Source of the DNA: Bacteroidota bacterium | Lineage (GTDB): Bacteria; Bacteroidota; Bacteroidia; AKYH767-A; OLB10 | Assembly: GCA_016717325.1 (NCBI GenBank) | Contig: JADKFV010000036.1 | Location: 1 to 55,283 of the forward strand | Length of the DNA stretch: 55,283 nt | Reading direction: 5' to 3' | Part shown: piece after piece, positions 41,364 through 48,513 of the stretch | Layout: each line of letters opens with the position of its first letter | How positions within the stretch are numbered: the first letter of the stretch is position 1 | Made by a program: the position numbers and the translations under genes | Notes under the pieces: generated by a model | Databases searched by the model: none | The model's input: the letters and a program-made list of their open reading frames with translations, nothing else | Told to the model about the DNA's origin: nothing

Positions 41364-41583
41364 TGATTTTGCTGAATGGATAGCACACCAAGTATTGGAA
41401 ACAAATAAAGTTTATGAAACCAAACCATTATATGAAATTTTCAATTCAACCTATTACGGTGACGGTACTTTCTCCCAGCGCAAATTTACCTCTTTCCTTA
41501 AAATATTCGCAAACCTTAATGATTGGCGTTTCAAACAACCCCCTGCAAGTGGTGGTAAAACATTTTTTCAATTTGCGAAATGA
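41293..41583 (+). CDS. SF3-type helicase, C-terminal part
   Basis: 96 residues completing the gene: LRQITNDDFAEWIAHQVLETNKVYETKPLYEIFNS and a winged-helix-like FSQRKFTSFLKIFANLNDWRFKQ. The piece overlaps the previous one by about 70 nt in another frame and is the corrected continuation. A 101-bp gap separates it from the primase gene. Confidence 0.68.
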   Translation: MKKVLTYYEPHNVKANRLRQITNDDFAEWIAHQVLETNKVYETKPLYEIFNSTYYGDGTFSQRKFTSFLKIFANLNDWRFKQPPASGGKTFFQFAK

Positions 41584-41684
41584 TAGAAATAAAGAAATAA
41601 AAAGGCGCAAGTAAGAGGGGGGTGTATTTTATGCATTACGTAACCCTCCCCTTAATCACTAAAAAATAATTCTATAATTTTCAA

Positions 41685-42176
41685 ATGAGCGTGTTAAACA
41701 AAGTAGTCAGTTATTTTCCCTCAATGAAAAATACAACAAATGGCGTTGATGCCAGCTTGCTTGTATTGTTGCAAAGCAATAAGCATGAGGTAATTATTCA
41801 ATCGCTTCGTGCTAGTGATGAAGTTACGCAAAAAATAATTAAAGAATCGCTACCGTGCTATACCGTAGCTGGCCGTTTTTCAATGCGCAGCAAAGCAGGG
41901 CTTTTGGAGCTTTCAGGTCTTGCAAATGCCGACCTTGATAGTGCAGAAGATTATGATATTATTTCACTGTTGCAAGAGTTAAAAAAAATAAAAAGCATTG
42001 CTTATGCAGGGCTCTCATGCCGGGGTCAGCGTTTACATTGCATCATTCCTTTTCTTTATCTGATAAATACGAAAAGCATTACGAGCGCCTTATTCAATCC
42101 TTTGATGATATGGGTTTGCCAATGGGCGACAACTGCCACAAACAATTTTCGCAACACGTTTTGTTTCATTCAATGA
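41685..42176 (+). CDS. BT4734-like (VirE_N) primase, N-terminal part
   Basis: The BT4734/BF3469-type N-terminal domain (PF08800): VVSYFPSMKNTTNGVDASLLVLL, LPCYTVAGRFSMRSKAGLLELSGLANADLD, and SIAYAGLSCRGQRLHCIIPF. It is related to archaeo-eukaryotic primases, with the D-x-D pair in ADLD. The frame is lost near 42060; the other frame continues DKYEKHYERLIQSFDDMGLPMGD and later FFNHNAQPYNLFAPEK. It lies directly behind the helicase gene, giving a primase-helicase replication pair. Confidence 0.72.
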   Translation: MSVLNKVVSYFPSMKNTTNGVDASLLVLLQSNKHEVIIQSLRASDEVTQKIIKESLPCYTVAGRFSMRSKAGLLELSGLANADLDSAEDYDIISLLQELKKIKSIAYAGLSCRGQRLHCIIPFLYLINTKSITSALFNPLMIWVCQWATTATNNFRNTFCFIQ

Positions 42177-42272
42177 TGATACCACTCAATTTTTCAATCA
42201 CAATGCACAACCTTATAATTTGTTTGCCCCCGAAAAACAGTTCACATAATTCATCGCAAACCCTTTCAGGTT

Positions 42273-42575
42273 TTGCCATCATCAATTCCTGAGAATGCCT
42301 TTCAGTGGTGTAATGACCAGATAAATAAAAGCCATGCTTTTACCTTAGGCAATAGACATGAATACATCTTAAAGTTAGCAAGGTATTGCAACATAAAAGG
42401 GGTTGCCCCGCAGGAATCTTTAAACGGCTGCCTCAGCTATGTACAATCTGATTTTAGCAATGAAGAAATTACTAAAATAGTAAAACACATTTATACCTCT
42501 CATACCGATAGTTTCAATAAGCTCCCATACATCGAAAAAAAAAGGGGTCAACCAATATATTTGGGGATTAGCTAA
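42273..42575 (+). CDS. BT4734-like primase, C-terminal (PriCT-like) part
   Basis: Helical domain PENAFQWCNDQINKSHAFTLGNRHEYILKLARYCNIKGVAPQESLNGCLSYVQ...ITKIVKHIYTSH, the layout of a primase C-terminal domain. It ends just inside the left end of the insertion sequence at 42563, so the gene is probably interrupted or trimmed by it. Its first residues follow a frame change near 42275. Confidence 0.65.
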   Translation: MPSSIPENAFQWCNDQINKSHAFTLGNRHEYILKLARYCNIKGVAPQESLNGCLSYVQSDFSNEEITKIVKHIYTSHTDSFNKLPYIEKKRGQPIYLGIS

Positions 42576-42594
42576 ATTTTTCATTTTTTGGGAG

Positions 42595-42990
42595 ATGGAA
42601 AATTTATTAATAGAATCGTTTTTACCGAGAGGAATATTAGCGCAGTTTGTTTTAACTGGTATTGAGGAATTAGGTCAAGTTAAAATCAAGAAGGATAATT
42701 TGTATATTCATTTAGAAGAGAAGAATATATTGCCAACAGGATATGATACAAAGGAATATGAATCAAAAGGATTTTTTGTAGAGAAGTATATTCAAGATTT
42801 CCCTATACGTGGCAAGGCGGTTTATTTGGTCATTAAACGAAGACGTTGGCGGCATAAAATAGATTCAAGTCAAGAGATTTCAACGGATTGTTTATTTATC
42901 ACTGAGGGTTCAAAATTAACACAAGAACTTTCAGATTTTTTAAAAGGTACAGGTAGAGACCCGGGAAGATACGATAACGAACATAGCTAG
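42595..42990 (+). CDS. ISAon1-like transposase, N-terminal-region protein
   Basis: 131 residues. HLEEKNILPTGYDTKEYESKGFF, then a VIKRRRWRHKIDSSQEISTDC region resembling the small N-terminal ORF of ISAon1-type elements, ending in SDFLKGTG. The main transposase frame opens just behind it (about 42990), so the two ORFs may be one protein by ribosomal frameshift or by an assembly shift. Confidence 0.75.
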   Translation: MENLLIESFLPRGILAQFVLTGIEELGQVKIKKDNLYIHLEEKNILPTGYDTKEYESKGFFVEKYIQDFPIRGKAVYLVIKRRRWRHKIDSSQEISTDCLFITEGSKLTQELSDFLKGTGRDPGRYDNEHS

Positions 42991-43087
42991 TTTTTACAAT
43001 ATTGGCAGTGAAGTATTACGCAAGCATTACAAACATAAGGTTAGTGAATATAGTAACTGGTCTCAGAAAGAACATTCCGAGTCCTAT

Positions 43088-43933
43088 TTGATTTACCCTG
43101 AAAATATTGGTGAGCGATTAAGCATTGATGAGGTGAGTTTATCCAAGGGCGAGTTGTATACCTATGTAACGAACAAGGATGGCAAAGGGAAAAAAGGAAC
43201 ATTAGTGGCATCCATAAAAGGCACCAGGAGTGCTGATATTATTGATGTTTTGGAGAAAATATCTTTAGAAAAAAGAAAAGCAGTGAAAGAGATAACCCTT
43301 GATATGGCAAACAATATGGAACATGCATCACGCATGTCTTTTCCAGAAGCCATACTCACAACAGATCACTTTCATGTAATTAAATTAGCAATGGAAGCGA
43401 TGCAACATGTTCGTATTAAATATCGGTGGGAAGAACTTGATAAAGAAAATAAGACCATTAAAGAAGCAAAAGACAAAGGATTAAAATACGTTCCAACTGT
43501 ATTTAAAAATGAGGATACACCCAAACAATTACTAGCTCGGTCTCGTTACATCATTGCCAAAAAAAGAAATGAATGGACTGCAAATCAAAAAGAAAGAGCG
43601 GAACTATTATTTGAACATTATCCATTATTGAAAGCAGCTTATAAACACGTAATGCAACTAAGAGGTATTTATAAAAATACCAGCATGGATAAAGCCAAAC
43701 AAGAAATGGAGCAGTGGTTAGAAAAAACCAATAAACTTGATATTAAAGAGTTTAGAACCGTGGCCTATACTATAAAAACCAAAATGGAAACAATACTTAA
43801 TTACTTCAAAAATAGAAGTACAAATGCCAATGCTGAATCCTTTAACGCTAAAATAAAACTCTTTAGAGCCAATCTGAGAGGTGTCAAAGAAATACCTTTC
43901 TTCCTCTTTAGATTGGAAAAACTATTTGCCTAG
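43088..43933 (+). CDS. ISL3-superfamily transposase (DDE)
   Basis: 281 residues from the first usable TTG; the frame is open upstream from about 42982 (FYNIGSEVLRKHYKHK...), giving about 315. The catalytic core shows the first Asp in RLSIDEVSLSKGE, the second in ITLDMANNMEH with TDHFHVIKLAMEA, and the Glu in NANAESFNAKIKLFRANLRG. This fits the DDE_Tnp_ISL3 fold. It should move the element by cut-and-paste or copy-out mechanisms. No sign of decay. Confidence 0.88.
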   Translation: MIYPENIGERLSIDEVSLSKGELYTYVTNKDGKGKKGTLVASIKGTRSADIIDVLEKISLEKRKAVKEITLDMANNMEHASRMSFPEAILTTDHFHVIKLAMEAMQHVRIKYRWEELDKENKTIKEAKDKGLKYVPTVFKNEDTPKQLLARSRYIIAKKRNEWTANQKERAELLFEHYPLLKAAYKHVMQLRGIYKNTSMDKAKQEMEQWLEKTNKLDIKEFRTVAYTIKTKMETILNYFKNRSTNANAESFNAKIKLFRANLRGVKEIPFFLFRLEKLFA

Positions 43934-43938
43934 TCCCC

Positions 43939-44220
43939 ATAAAAAATGGTTGTCCCAAAAAAGCAAGCTCATTATCGATAAGCAAGTAGAACCGGTAGTG
44001 ATAAAAACCGCAACCAAATTGATTAAAACACCATTTCTCGGTAAGGATGGCAGTTTTACATTCCCAATCCAGTTGAGCCAACTCGAATTGCCGTTTACAA
44101 TAATCCAGAGGCATATAACAAGCGTTTGCACATCCCAAGTTATATTGACAAGGTAATTGCAGATAAGATGTTTTTAAGGGCACTTCCAGTTGATTTATCC
44201 TCCTCCAAACTATTGATAAA
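43939..44220 (+). pseudogene. Remnant of an unrecognised coding gene to the right of the IS
   Basis: Two frames hold plausible protein: IDKQVEPVVIKTATKLIKTPFLGKDGSFTFP and, after a shift near 44065, PNPVEPTRIAVYNNPEAYNKRLHIPSYIDKVIADKM. Together they read as one protein segment. It may be the displaced 3' part of the primase gene or of another gene interrupted by the IS. No family could be named. Confidence 0.45.
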
Positions 44221-44272
44221 TAGTGCATCTCCAACAATAATTATTTATTGCACTTATTTTCATTCATTTTCC

Positions 44273-44312
44273 TACATTTGACAACTTCATACAAGTCAAA
44301 CTTCATACAAGT
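44273..44312 (+). promoter_or_regulatory. -7 box followed by a 14-bp direct repeat
   Basis: Perfect -7 box TACATTTG (44273-44280), with TTG at 44248-44250 22 bp before it. It is followed by two exact copies of AACTTCATACAAGT (44283-44296, 44299-44312; 16-bp period) that reach the GTG of an HTH remnant. They could be operator half-sites of the HTH gene. Confidence 0.5.
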
Positions 44313-44412
44313 GCAAACCATAGGTCAGAAACTCCGCGAAAAAGAAAACCTCCTCTTATGGCAGGTGGCAGCGGAATTGGAAATGGTTACTGCGTTGATT
44401 TATCCCTTATAA
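44311..44412 (+). pseudogene. Truncated XRE-type HTH regulator
   Basis: GTG start, then QTIGQKLREKENLLLWQVAAELEM, the first helices of an XRE-like HTH. It stops after 33 codons, before the recognition helix. It was probably the autoregulator of the promoter in front; a deletion is likely because the frame does not resume. Confidence 0.6.
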
Positions 44413-44452
44413 TCAAATCCATAATTAATTAATCCAATATGAAGTTTAACCA

Positions 44453-44731
44453 ATGAAAACATTTGTAGCTGACATTATACCCAGTTTATCAAGATACTCT
44501 AAAAAACTTGATAATTTAACCAAACTTACGACTAAGCATTGGGTCGTTTTAGATGAATTTGAAACTTCAAATGCTGTTTACATATTCAGCACAAATAATG
44601 ATTTAATCATTTCTCAAAATGGCAAAGTTGAAATAGCAGTGTGGAAGTATCTTGCCCACAATAAAATTCTAATTAAACGAAATAATGAAGCATACCTTTT
44701 GAACATGGCTTTCTTGATAATGATATTTTAG
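44453..44731 (+). CDS. Unrecognised protein, N-terminal part
   Basis: 92 residues with WVVLDEF and NAVYIFSTNNDLIISQNGKVEIAVWKYL, a beta-rich segment. The end is out of frame: one added A near 44702 gives KHGFLDNDILALKVHNKKRI. A second shift near 44770 joins it to the piece at 44768-45052. No family recognised. Confidence 0.5.
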   Translation: MKTFVADIIPSLSRYSKKLDNLTKLTTKHWVVLDEFETSNAVYIFSTNNDLIISQNGKVEIAVWKYLAHNKILIKRNNEAYLLNMAFLIMIF

Positions 44732-44767
44732 CATTAAAAGTGCACAACAAAAAACGAATACTTATTT

Positions 44768-45052
44768 TTGATTAATGAAAATAAATACGCAGTCGATAAA
44801 TACAATACAATTAACAAAGCAATCATGCTCCTAAATAGTAAATATTCCAAATGGAGTACTCATAAATTAACTTCAGCAATTCCTACATACGCTCCGATAA
44901 CATTAGAACAAAAAATGCTAATTGAACAATCCCTTTTTTTTGAGAAATGGGACACTATTACTGGCATATTTAGAACATTATTTGTAGTTGTAATTTTGGG
45001 TCTTATAATCTGGTTAGTCATAAAAGTAAATATATTTCTTCATAGTTTCTGA
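44768..45052 (+). CDS. Unrecognised protein, C-terminal membrane part
   Basis: 94 residues. The N-terminal part continues the preceding gene (LINENKYAVDKYN), followed by a strong membrane helix near the C-terminus (LFVVVILGLIIWLVIK). The intact gene (44453-45052) would be about 200 residues, tail-anchored in the inner membrane. Confidence 0.5.
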   Translation: MINENKYAVDKYNTINKAIMLLNSKYSKWSTHKLTSAIPTYAPITLEQKMLIEQSLFFEKWDTITGIFRTLFVVVILGLIIWLVIKVNIFLHSF

Positions 45053-45067
45053 ATAATTATTTAGTAT

Positions 45068-45140
45068 GGCATTCCCCTACGGGTCGGGCTTTCCGCTCAT
45101 ATCTTTTTCGGGTACTCAAAAAGGATAACCGTTACAATCA
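45068..45140. repeat. Dispersed palindromic repeat, copy 1
   Basis: Opens GGCATTCCCCTACGGGTCGG and GCTTTCCGCTC, and closes CAAAAAGGATAACCG...ACAATC. ATCTTTTT and AAAAAGGAT can pair across the loop. It matches copy 2 at 46898-47011 except for loop length. Confidence 0.75.
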
Positions 45141-45276
45141 ATAGCACAGCAGCAACAACAGTTTGACGAACAACTTATTAGCCGGTTTGAAAATCTTGTC
45201 GTGAAAGGCGTGTTGGTTTATGACTTTTATGAACGTAGCAAGAAGGAATTAGACAGGGTGTGGCAAAAACGGTAAA
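45139..45276 (+). pseudogene. Orphan coding remnant abutting the repeat
   Basis: A 45-codon frame without ATG: SIAQQQQQFDEQLISRFENL, VVKGVLVYDFYERSKKELDR, VWQKR, stop. It looks like the C-terminal end of a helical protein whose 5' part was replaced by the repeat. A GTG at 45202 could start a 24-residue peptide, which seems unlikely. Confidence 0.4.
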
Positions 45277-45361
45277 TATTTTGCATGAGTGTAAGATGTA
45301 GGATTGCTCATAACATTGTTGATAATTAGTTAAAATTAATGCTTGTCATTTGAAATATTGT

Positions 45362-45369
45362 TATGTTTG
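45362..45369 (+). promoter_or_regulatory. -7 box TATGTTTG
   Basis: Full match to TAnnTTTG, 53 nt before the ATG of the next gene. A TTG at 45343-45345 is only 16 bp upstream, so spacing is not ideal. Confidence 0.45.
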
Positions 45370-45422
45370 CGCAGTTCCATATGTGAATGTAACCACAAAT
45401 CAAAACAAACAAACAAAACACA

Positions 45423-45857
45423 ATGACACAAGCGGGTGCTTCTACAGAAACTAAAATCACTATTAAACACATTAAAAATGGGATTCAAATTGACTGGGTT
45501 GGTACCATTTTAACCGCCACAGAAAGCGATGGTATTATTTCATGCTTTATCCCTGATTTAAACATACGTTTTGGTGCCAAAAATGATGCTCAGATGCAAC
45601 AGAAAGCTAAGGACATGACCACAATATTTTTTGAACATTACTTGGTTGGTAGCAATGCAACAGGTTTGAGAGGGTTGGCTTTGGCATTGAATAGAAAAGG
45701 ATTTAAGGCCGATAACATGATTAAATTTAAAGAGTTGCTAAATAACAAAAAATTAGATTCTGCTTTCAAATCTATTCACTCAGCTGCCGATTATCCACAT
45801 TATGAGCGCCAGCAAGTAATGCATGACAGTTATACAACCTCATTAATGGCAAGCTAA
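45423..45857 (+). CDS. Hypothetical protein of the mobile element
   Basis: 144 residues, no recognised family. It has a beta-rich N-terminus (TKITIKHIKNGIQIDWVGTILTATESDGIISCFIPDLNIRFGA) and helical remainder (MQQKAKDMTTIFFEHYLVGSNATGLRGLALALNRKGFK). The N-terminal half alternates like a small beta-barrel. It has a -7 box upstream and is followed after 3 nt by the zinc-finger gene, so they form a pair. Confidence 0.6.
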   Translation: MTQAGASTETKITIKHIKNGIQIDWVGTILTATESDGIISCFIPDLNIRFGAKNDAQMQQKAKDMTTIFFEHYLVGSNATGLRGLALALNRKGFKADNMIKFKELLNNKKLDSAFKSIHSAADYPHYERQQVMHDSYTTSLMAS

Positions 45858-45860
45858 TTT

Positions 45861-46248
45861 ATGGCGGTTTACGACCTCGATACATTTTTTGTCATTTTAG
45901 ATAATGAGAACGACATTGTATTTGTAAGAAATGTCCACAAAGAGGGGGGTGTTTACAGTGTTTGGCTCGGGGTTAATAAGGAGCCTGTAATTATTGATTG
46001 TGATGAGGATACATTTACTGACCGCACTGCAAAAGGTTACTTGCATGATTTGGGCAAAACTGACCTTGTGAATGGAATGTATTCCGCTCCAGTAATGACT
46101 ACTTCTATGCCACAAGTAATACCAAAACGACCTCCAGACGGAAAACACATGCCCACATTGCCAAGGTATGGGGCAACTAAGAGCAGGCAACGAAAATGTG
46201 GATTGCCATATTTGTAATGGTAAAGGTGCACTCACTCCAATTAACTAG
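45861..46248 (+). CDS. Small protein with C-terminal DnaJ-type zinc finger (one frameshift)
   Basis: The frame from ATG 45861 holds DLDTFFVILDNENDIVFVRNVHKEGGVYSVWLGV, then a linker. After a base change near 46145 the next frame reads CPHCQGMG, then ENVDCHICNGKGALTPIN and stop at 46248. The two CxxCxGxG units form the DnaJ/CRR-type zinc-binding pair, a feature too exact to be chance. As printed without correction, the frame runs on to 46217 and lacks the metal ligands. Function unknown; possibly a chaperone-like or phage regulatory protein. Confidence 0.6.
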
Positions 46249-47008
46249 TCCATTTTTGAAACTTATTTTATTTATTGTTTTCGCTGGGTATTCCTTACAT
46301 GGTTATTCTCAATCCGATACTTTATTTTATTGGAATAACATTGCAAAGCCCTGTACCATTACATTTATAACTGATGATGATATACTATTCAAAACGGTAG
46401 CATTTTCAGGTGAGCAAACGGTATCGAAAAAACAAATTCAAGCTTATTGGCGTGATGGACAATTCTATCTTTACAAGAAAGGCTTCTATGTGAAGCAAGA
46501 TAGCAAAAATGCCATCACCCATACCATACCACATAAAGATGGTGGCTCGGAAATGAATAGTGTAATACCGGAATTTGGTGTTGGCCCATTATTTCACGCT
46601 CGCAATTGCCAGATTGCCGGTGCTGCTTGTTTATTTGCAGGGTTTTCCACTCAGTTCATCATTGCTATGAGCAAACCCGATTATACAAAAGCGAATACCG
46701 TAAAAACAATAAACACTATTTCGCAAATTGCTGCCGGCATTATTATTTTGGGTGCAGGGCTCGAACTTAATGGGGTTGCGCTGTTGCGAAAAAATACCAA
46801 ACGTACTTCTATGCTAATGGGTGTGGGCACAGATGGGGCTTATTGTGCTATACAATTCTATTCCTCATTCTTAATTTTCAATCTTCATTTTCATTTTGGC
46901 ATCCCCCTACGGGTCGGGCTTTCCGCTCCAATCTTTTTGCTGTTTAGTGTATTATCATTTAGAATAAACATTTCGGACAGCAAAAAGGATTTCCGCTACA
47001 ATCCCTAA
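46217..47008 (+). CDS. Secreted hypothetical protein with repeat-derived C-terminus
   Basis: The ATG at 46217 is chosen because it gives a signal-like start (LILFIVFAGYSLHGYSQ); it overlaps the zinc-finger stop by 32 nt. Residues about 30-110 are a beta-rich exported region (FYWNNIAKPCTITFITDDDILFKTVAF), followed by two hydrophobic helices (CQIAGAACLFAGFSTQFIIAM; ISQIAAGIIILGAGLEL). The last about 37 codons lie inside the palindromic repeat at 46898-47011. The stop codon is also in the repeat, so the original C-terminus is likely lost or altered. Confidence 0.6.
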   Translation: MVKVHSLQLTSPFLKLILFIVFAGYSLHGYSQSDTLFYWNNIAKPCTITFITDDDILFKTVAFSGEQTVSKKQIQAYWRDGQFYLYKKGFYVKQDSKNAITHTIPHKDGGSEMNSVIPEFGVGPLFHARNCQIAGAACLFAGFSTQFIIAMSKPDYTKANTVKTINTISQIAAGIIILGAGLELNGVALLRKNTKRTSMLMGVGTDGAYCAIQFYSSFLIFNLHFHFGIPLRVGLSAPIFLLFSVLSFRINISDSKKDFRYNP

Positions 47009-47011
47009 TGC
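46898..47011. repeat. Dispersed palindromic repeat, copy 2
   Basis: Starts GGCATCCCCCTACGGGTCGG and ends CAAAAAGGATTTCCG...ATCCCTAATGC, with self-complementary ends (GGCAT/ATGC) and an internal TCTTTTTG/CAAAAAGGA pair. It extends the preceding gene's reading frame to its own TAA. Confidence 0.75.
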
Positions 47012-47511
47012 AATTCTCCTACTGTACAAAAATTTATTTCATTAGTAATTGCCCAAAAATTAATCCAATCAATACAGATACAATTCCCCAAACGATATAA
47101 AATATCATACGTGTTCCTAGAACATCTCTTACAACATCATCATCATTTTAATATGTTGAGGGGTTCTATGTTTATTAAGGGCCATCTCATATTTATTTTG
47201 CATAATATTTTATAGTATCATATTATTAATTTATTTTTCGCGCACTTATTCTCTAATACTTGTCACCAAAAAAAAAATACGTTATGTGTATAATCACATC
47301 CATTTCAAAATTCCTCTAACTATTAAACTATTGATACGAAACAATTTGAATAATTGGAAATCCTTCAGTATTGTATTAAGTAAAACATTACCAAAGGTCC
47401 ATGTTACATTTAACTGTAACTCCTTTTAGTGTCCCTCCTTCACCCCTTTATAATCAATTAACTTAGCAAATTTTACTTCAATAATAATCTAACAATTAAA
47501 ATCTAAAAAAA
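47012..47511. other. Intergenic region, no gene seen
   Basis: 500 bp of AT-rich sequence. No recognisable repeat family, exact -7 box or RNA gene was seen. Any promoter for the collagen-like gene must be in it. Confidence 0.4.
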
Positions 47512-48066
47512 ATGACAAAATCAAAAATCGCTTATTTGCTAATTGTAGCCATTATCTCTTTCGCAGGTGGCGCAAAAGATGGTGAAATTGGCCCAGCTGG
47601 TCAAAAAGGAGCTGATGGCGTGAATGGAACTAATGGCACTAATGGCACTAATGGCACTAACGGTACTAATGGCACTAATGGGAATGCTAATGTTCATTCA
47701 CAAACATTTACCGTTAGCAACTGGTATTATAATGCACCCTCTTTGGGTGTTGACATTACGGATTTTGATATTACACAAGCAATAGTTGATAACGGCTTGG
47801 TTATGGTTTACCGTAGTAATGGTGCAGGCGGGTGGTCAGCTTTGCCTTATACAGTTTATCCTACGACCAGCTATTCTTCATCATATAATTTTGTTCATTA
47901 TCTCTATGGTGTAACGATTTGGAAAACTGACAGTGATTTAACTCAACCTTTAAGTCCCGGTACACAAACTTATAAAGTTATTGCTATCGAAGCAGGCCCC
48001 CGCCTTGCAAATCCGAACCTCAACTGGTCTAATTACGAAGAAGTAAAGGCATGTTTCAATTTATAG
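47512..48066 (+). CDS. Collagen-like repeat protein
   Basis: 184 residues. Hydrophobic N-terminus (KIAYLLIVAIISFAGG), then a short collagen-like tract: EIGPAGQKGADGVNG followed by six NGT triplets. After that is a beta-rich domain (TFTVSNWYYNAPSLGVDITDFDI...YTVYPTTSYSSSYNFVHYLYG). Relatives in Bacteroidota are lipoproteins; the lipobox Cys is here a Gly (FAGGAKDG). It would be exported and could form trimeric stalks. It may be host or phage-lysogen cargo. Confidence 0.7.
   Translation: MTKSKIAYLLIVAIISFAGGAKDGEIGPAGQKGADGVNGTNGTNGTNGTNGTNGTNGNANVHSQTFTVSNWYYNAPSLGVDITDFDITQAIVDNGLVMVYRSNGAGGWSALPYTVYPTTSYSSSYNFVHYLYGVTIWKTDSDLTQPLSPGTQTYKVIAIEAGPRLANPNLNWSNYEEVKACFNL
47623..47676 (+). repeat. 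9-bp tandem repeat (six units)
   Basis: Units of AATGGCACT with a few base changes code for Asn-Gly-Thr. Nine-base units keep the frame, so length can change by slippage without breaking the protein. Confidence 0.85.
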
Positions 48067-48197
48067 CATTGGATATTTGAGCAAGTTTCTTTTCTCACTC
48101 TTATTTTCTTTTGTGATTATTTTCAACAACAGGTATTCTAACGAGCAACATAAAATCAGTTCATAAAAAACCAACTTCATTTTTAAATTTAGTCTTC

Positions 48198-48503
48198 ATG
48201 TTTCGCAATCCATTCTCATTTGACGGCCGCAACAGTAGAACTGAATACGTCATTAGCTTTATTATTTTTGTTGCTGCTGCTCTTATTATTAATACACTTA
48301 TTAATGCCCATGTCGGTGATAATATTACTGGTTTTGGTTACATTCCTCTTCTCTGGTTTATTTGGGCACAGGGTGCAAAAAGATGCCACGACCTTGGCAA
48401 TAGTGGTTGGTATCAATTAGTTCCTCTTTATGTTTTTTGTTTGCTTTTAGCAGATAGTCCCATTGGCTCAAATGAATATGGTGAGAACCCCAAGGGCTTT
48501 TAA
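48198..48503 (+). CDS. DUF805 membrane protein
   Basis: 101 residues, typical of the DUF805 family: it starts FRNPFSFDGRNSRTEYVISFIIFVAAALIIN and has WAQGAKRCHDLGNSGWYQLVP near the C-terminus, with three membrane helices. It ends GENPKGF. Members are small inner-membrane proteins of unknown role, often near phage or stress genes. The next gene starts 10 nt behind its stop. Confidence 0.9.
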   Translation: MFRNPFSFDGRNSRTEYVISFIIFVAAALIINTLINAHVGDNITGFGYIPLLWFIWAQGAKRCHDLGNSGWYQLVPLYVFCLLLADSPIGSNEYGENPKGF

Positions 48504-48513
48504 TAATGTAACT

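Larger units (their letters stand above)
42563..43938 (+). mobile_element. Insertion sequence of the ISL3 superfamily, ISAon1-like
   Basis: 1376 bp with imperfect terminal inverted repeats: GGGGATTAGCTAAATTTTTC at the left and GGGGACTAGGCAAATAGTTT at the right (reverse complement). It carries a small ORF of 131 residues and a DDE-type transposase. The sequences next to the two ends (ATATATTT and ATAAAAAA) do not form a matching target duplication, so the outer edges or a target duplication remain uncertain. Confidence 0.75.

Noticed and set aside
42563..43938. Target-site duplication flanking the IS
   Set aside because: The 8-bp sequences at both edges (ATATATTT and ATAAAAAA) do not match, so no duplication is claimed.
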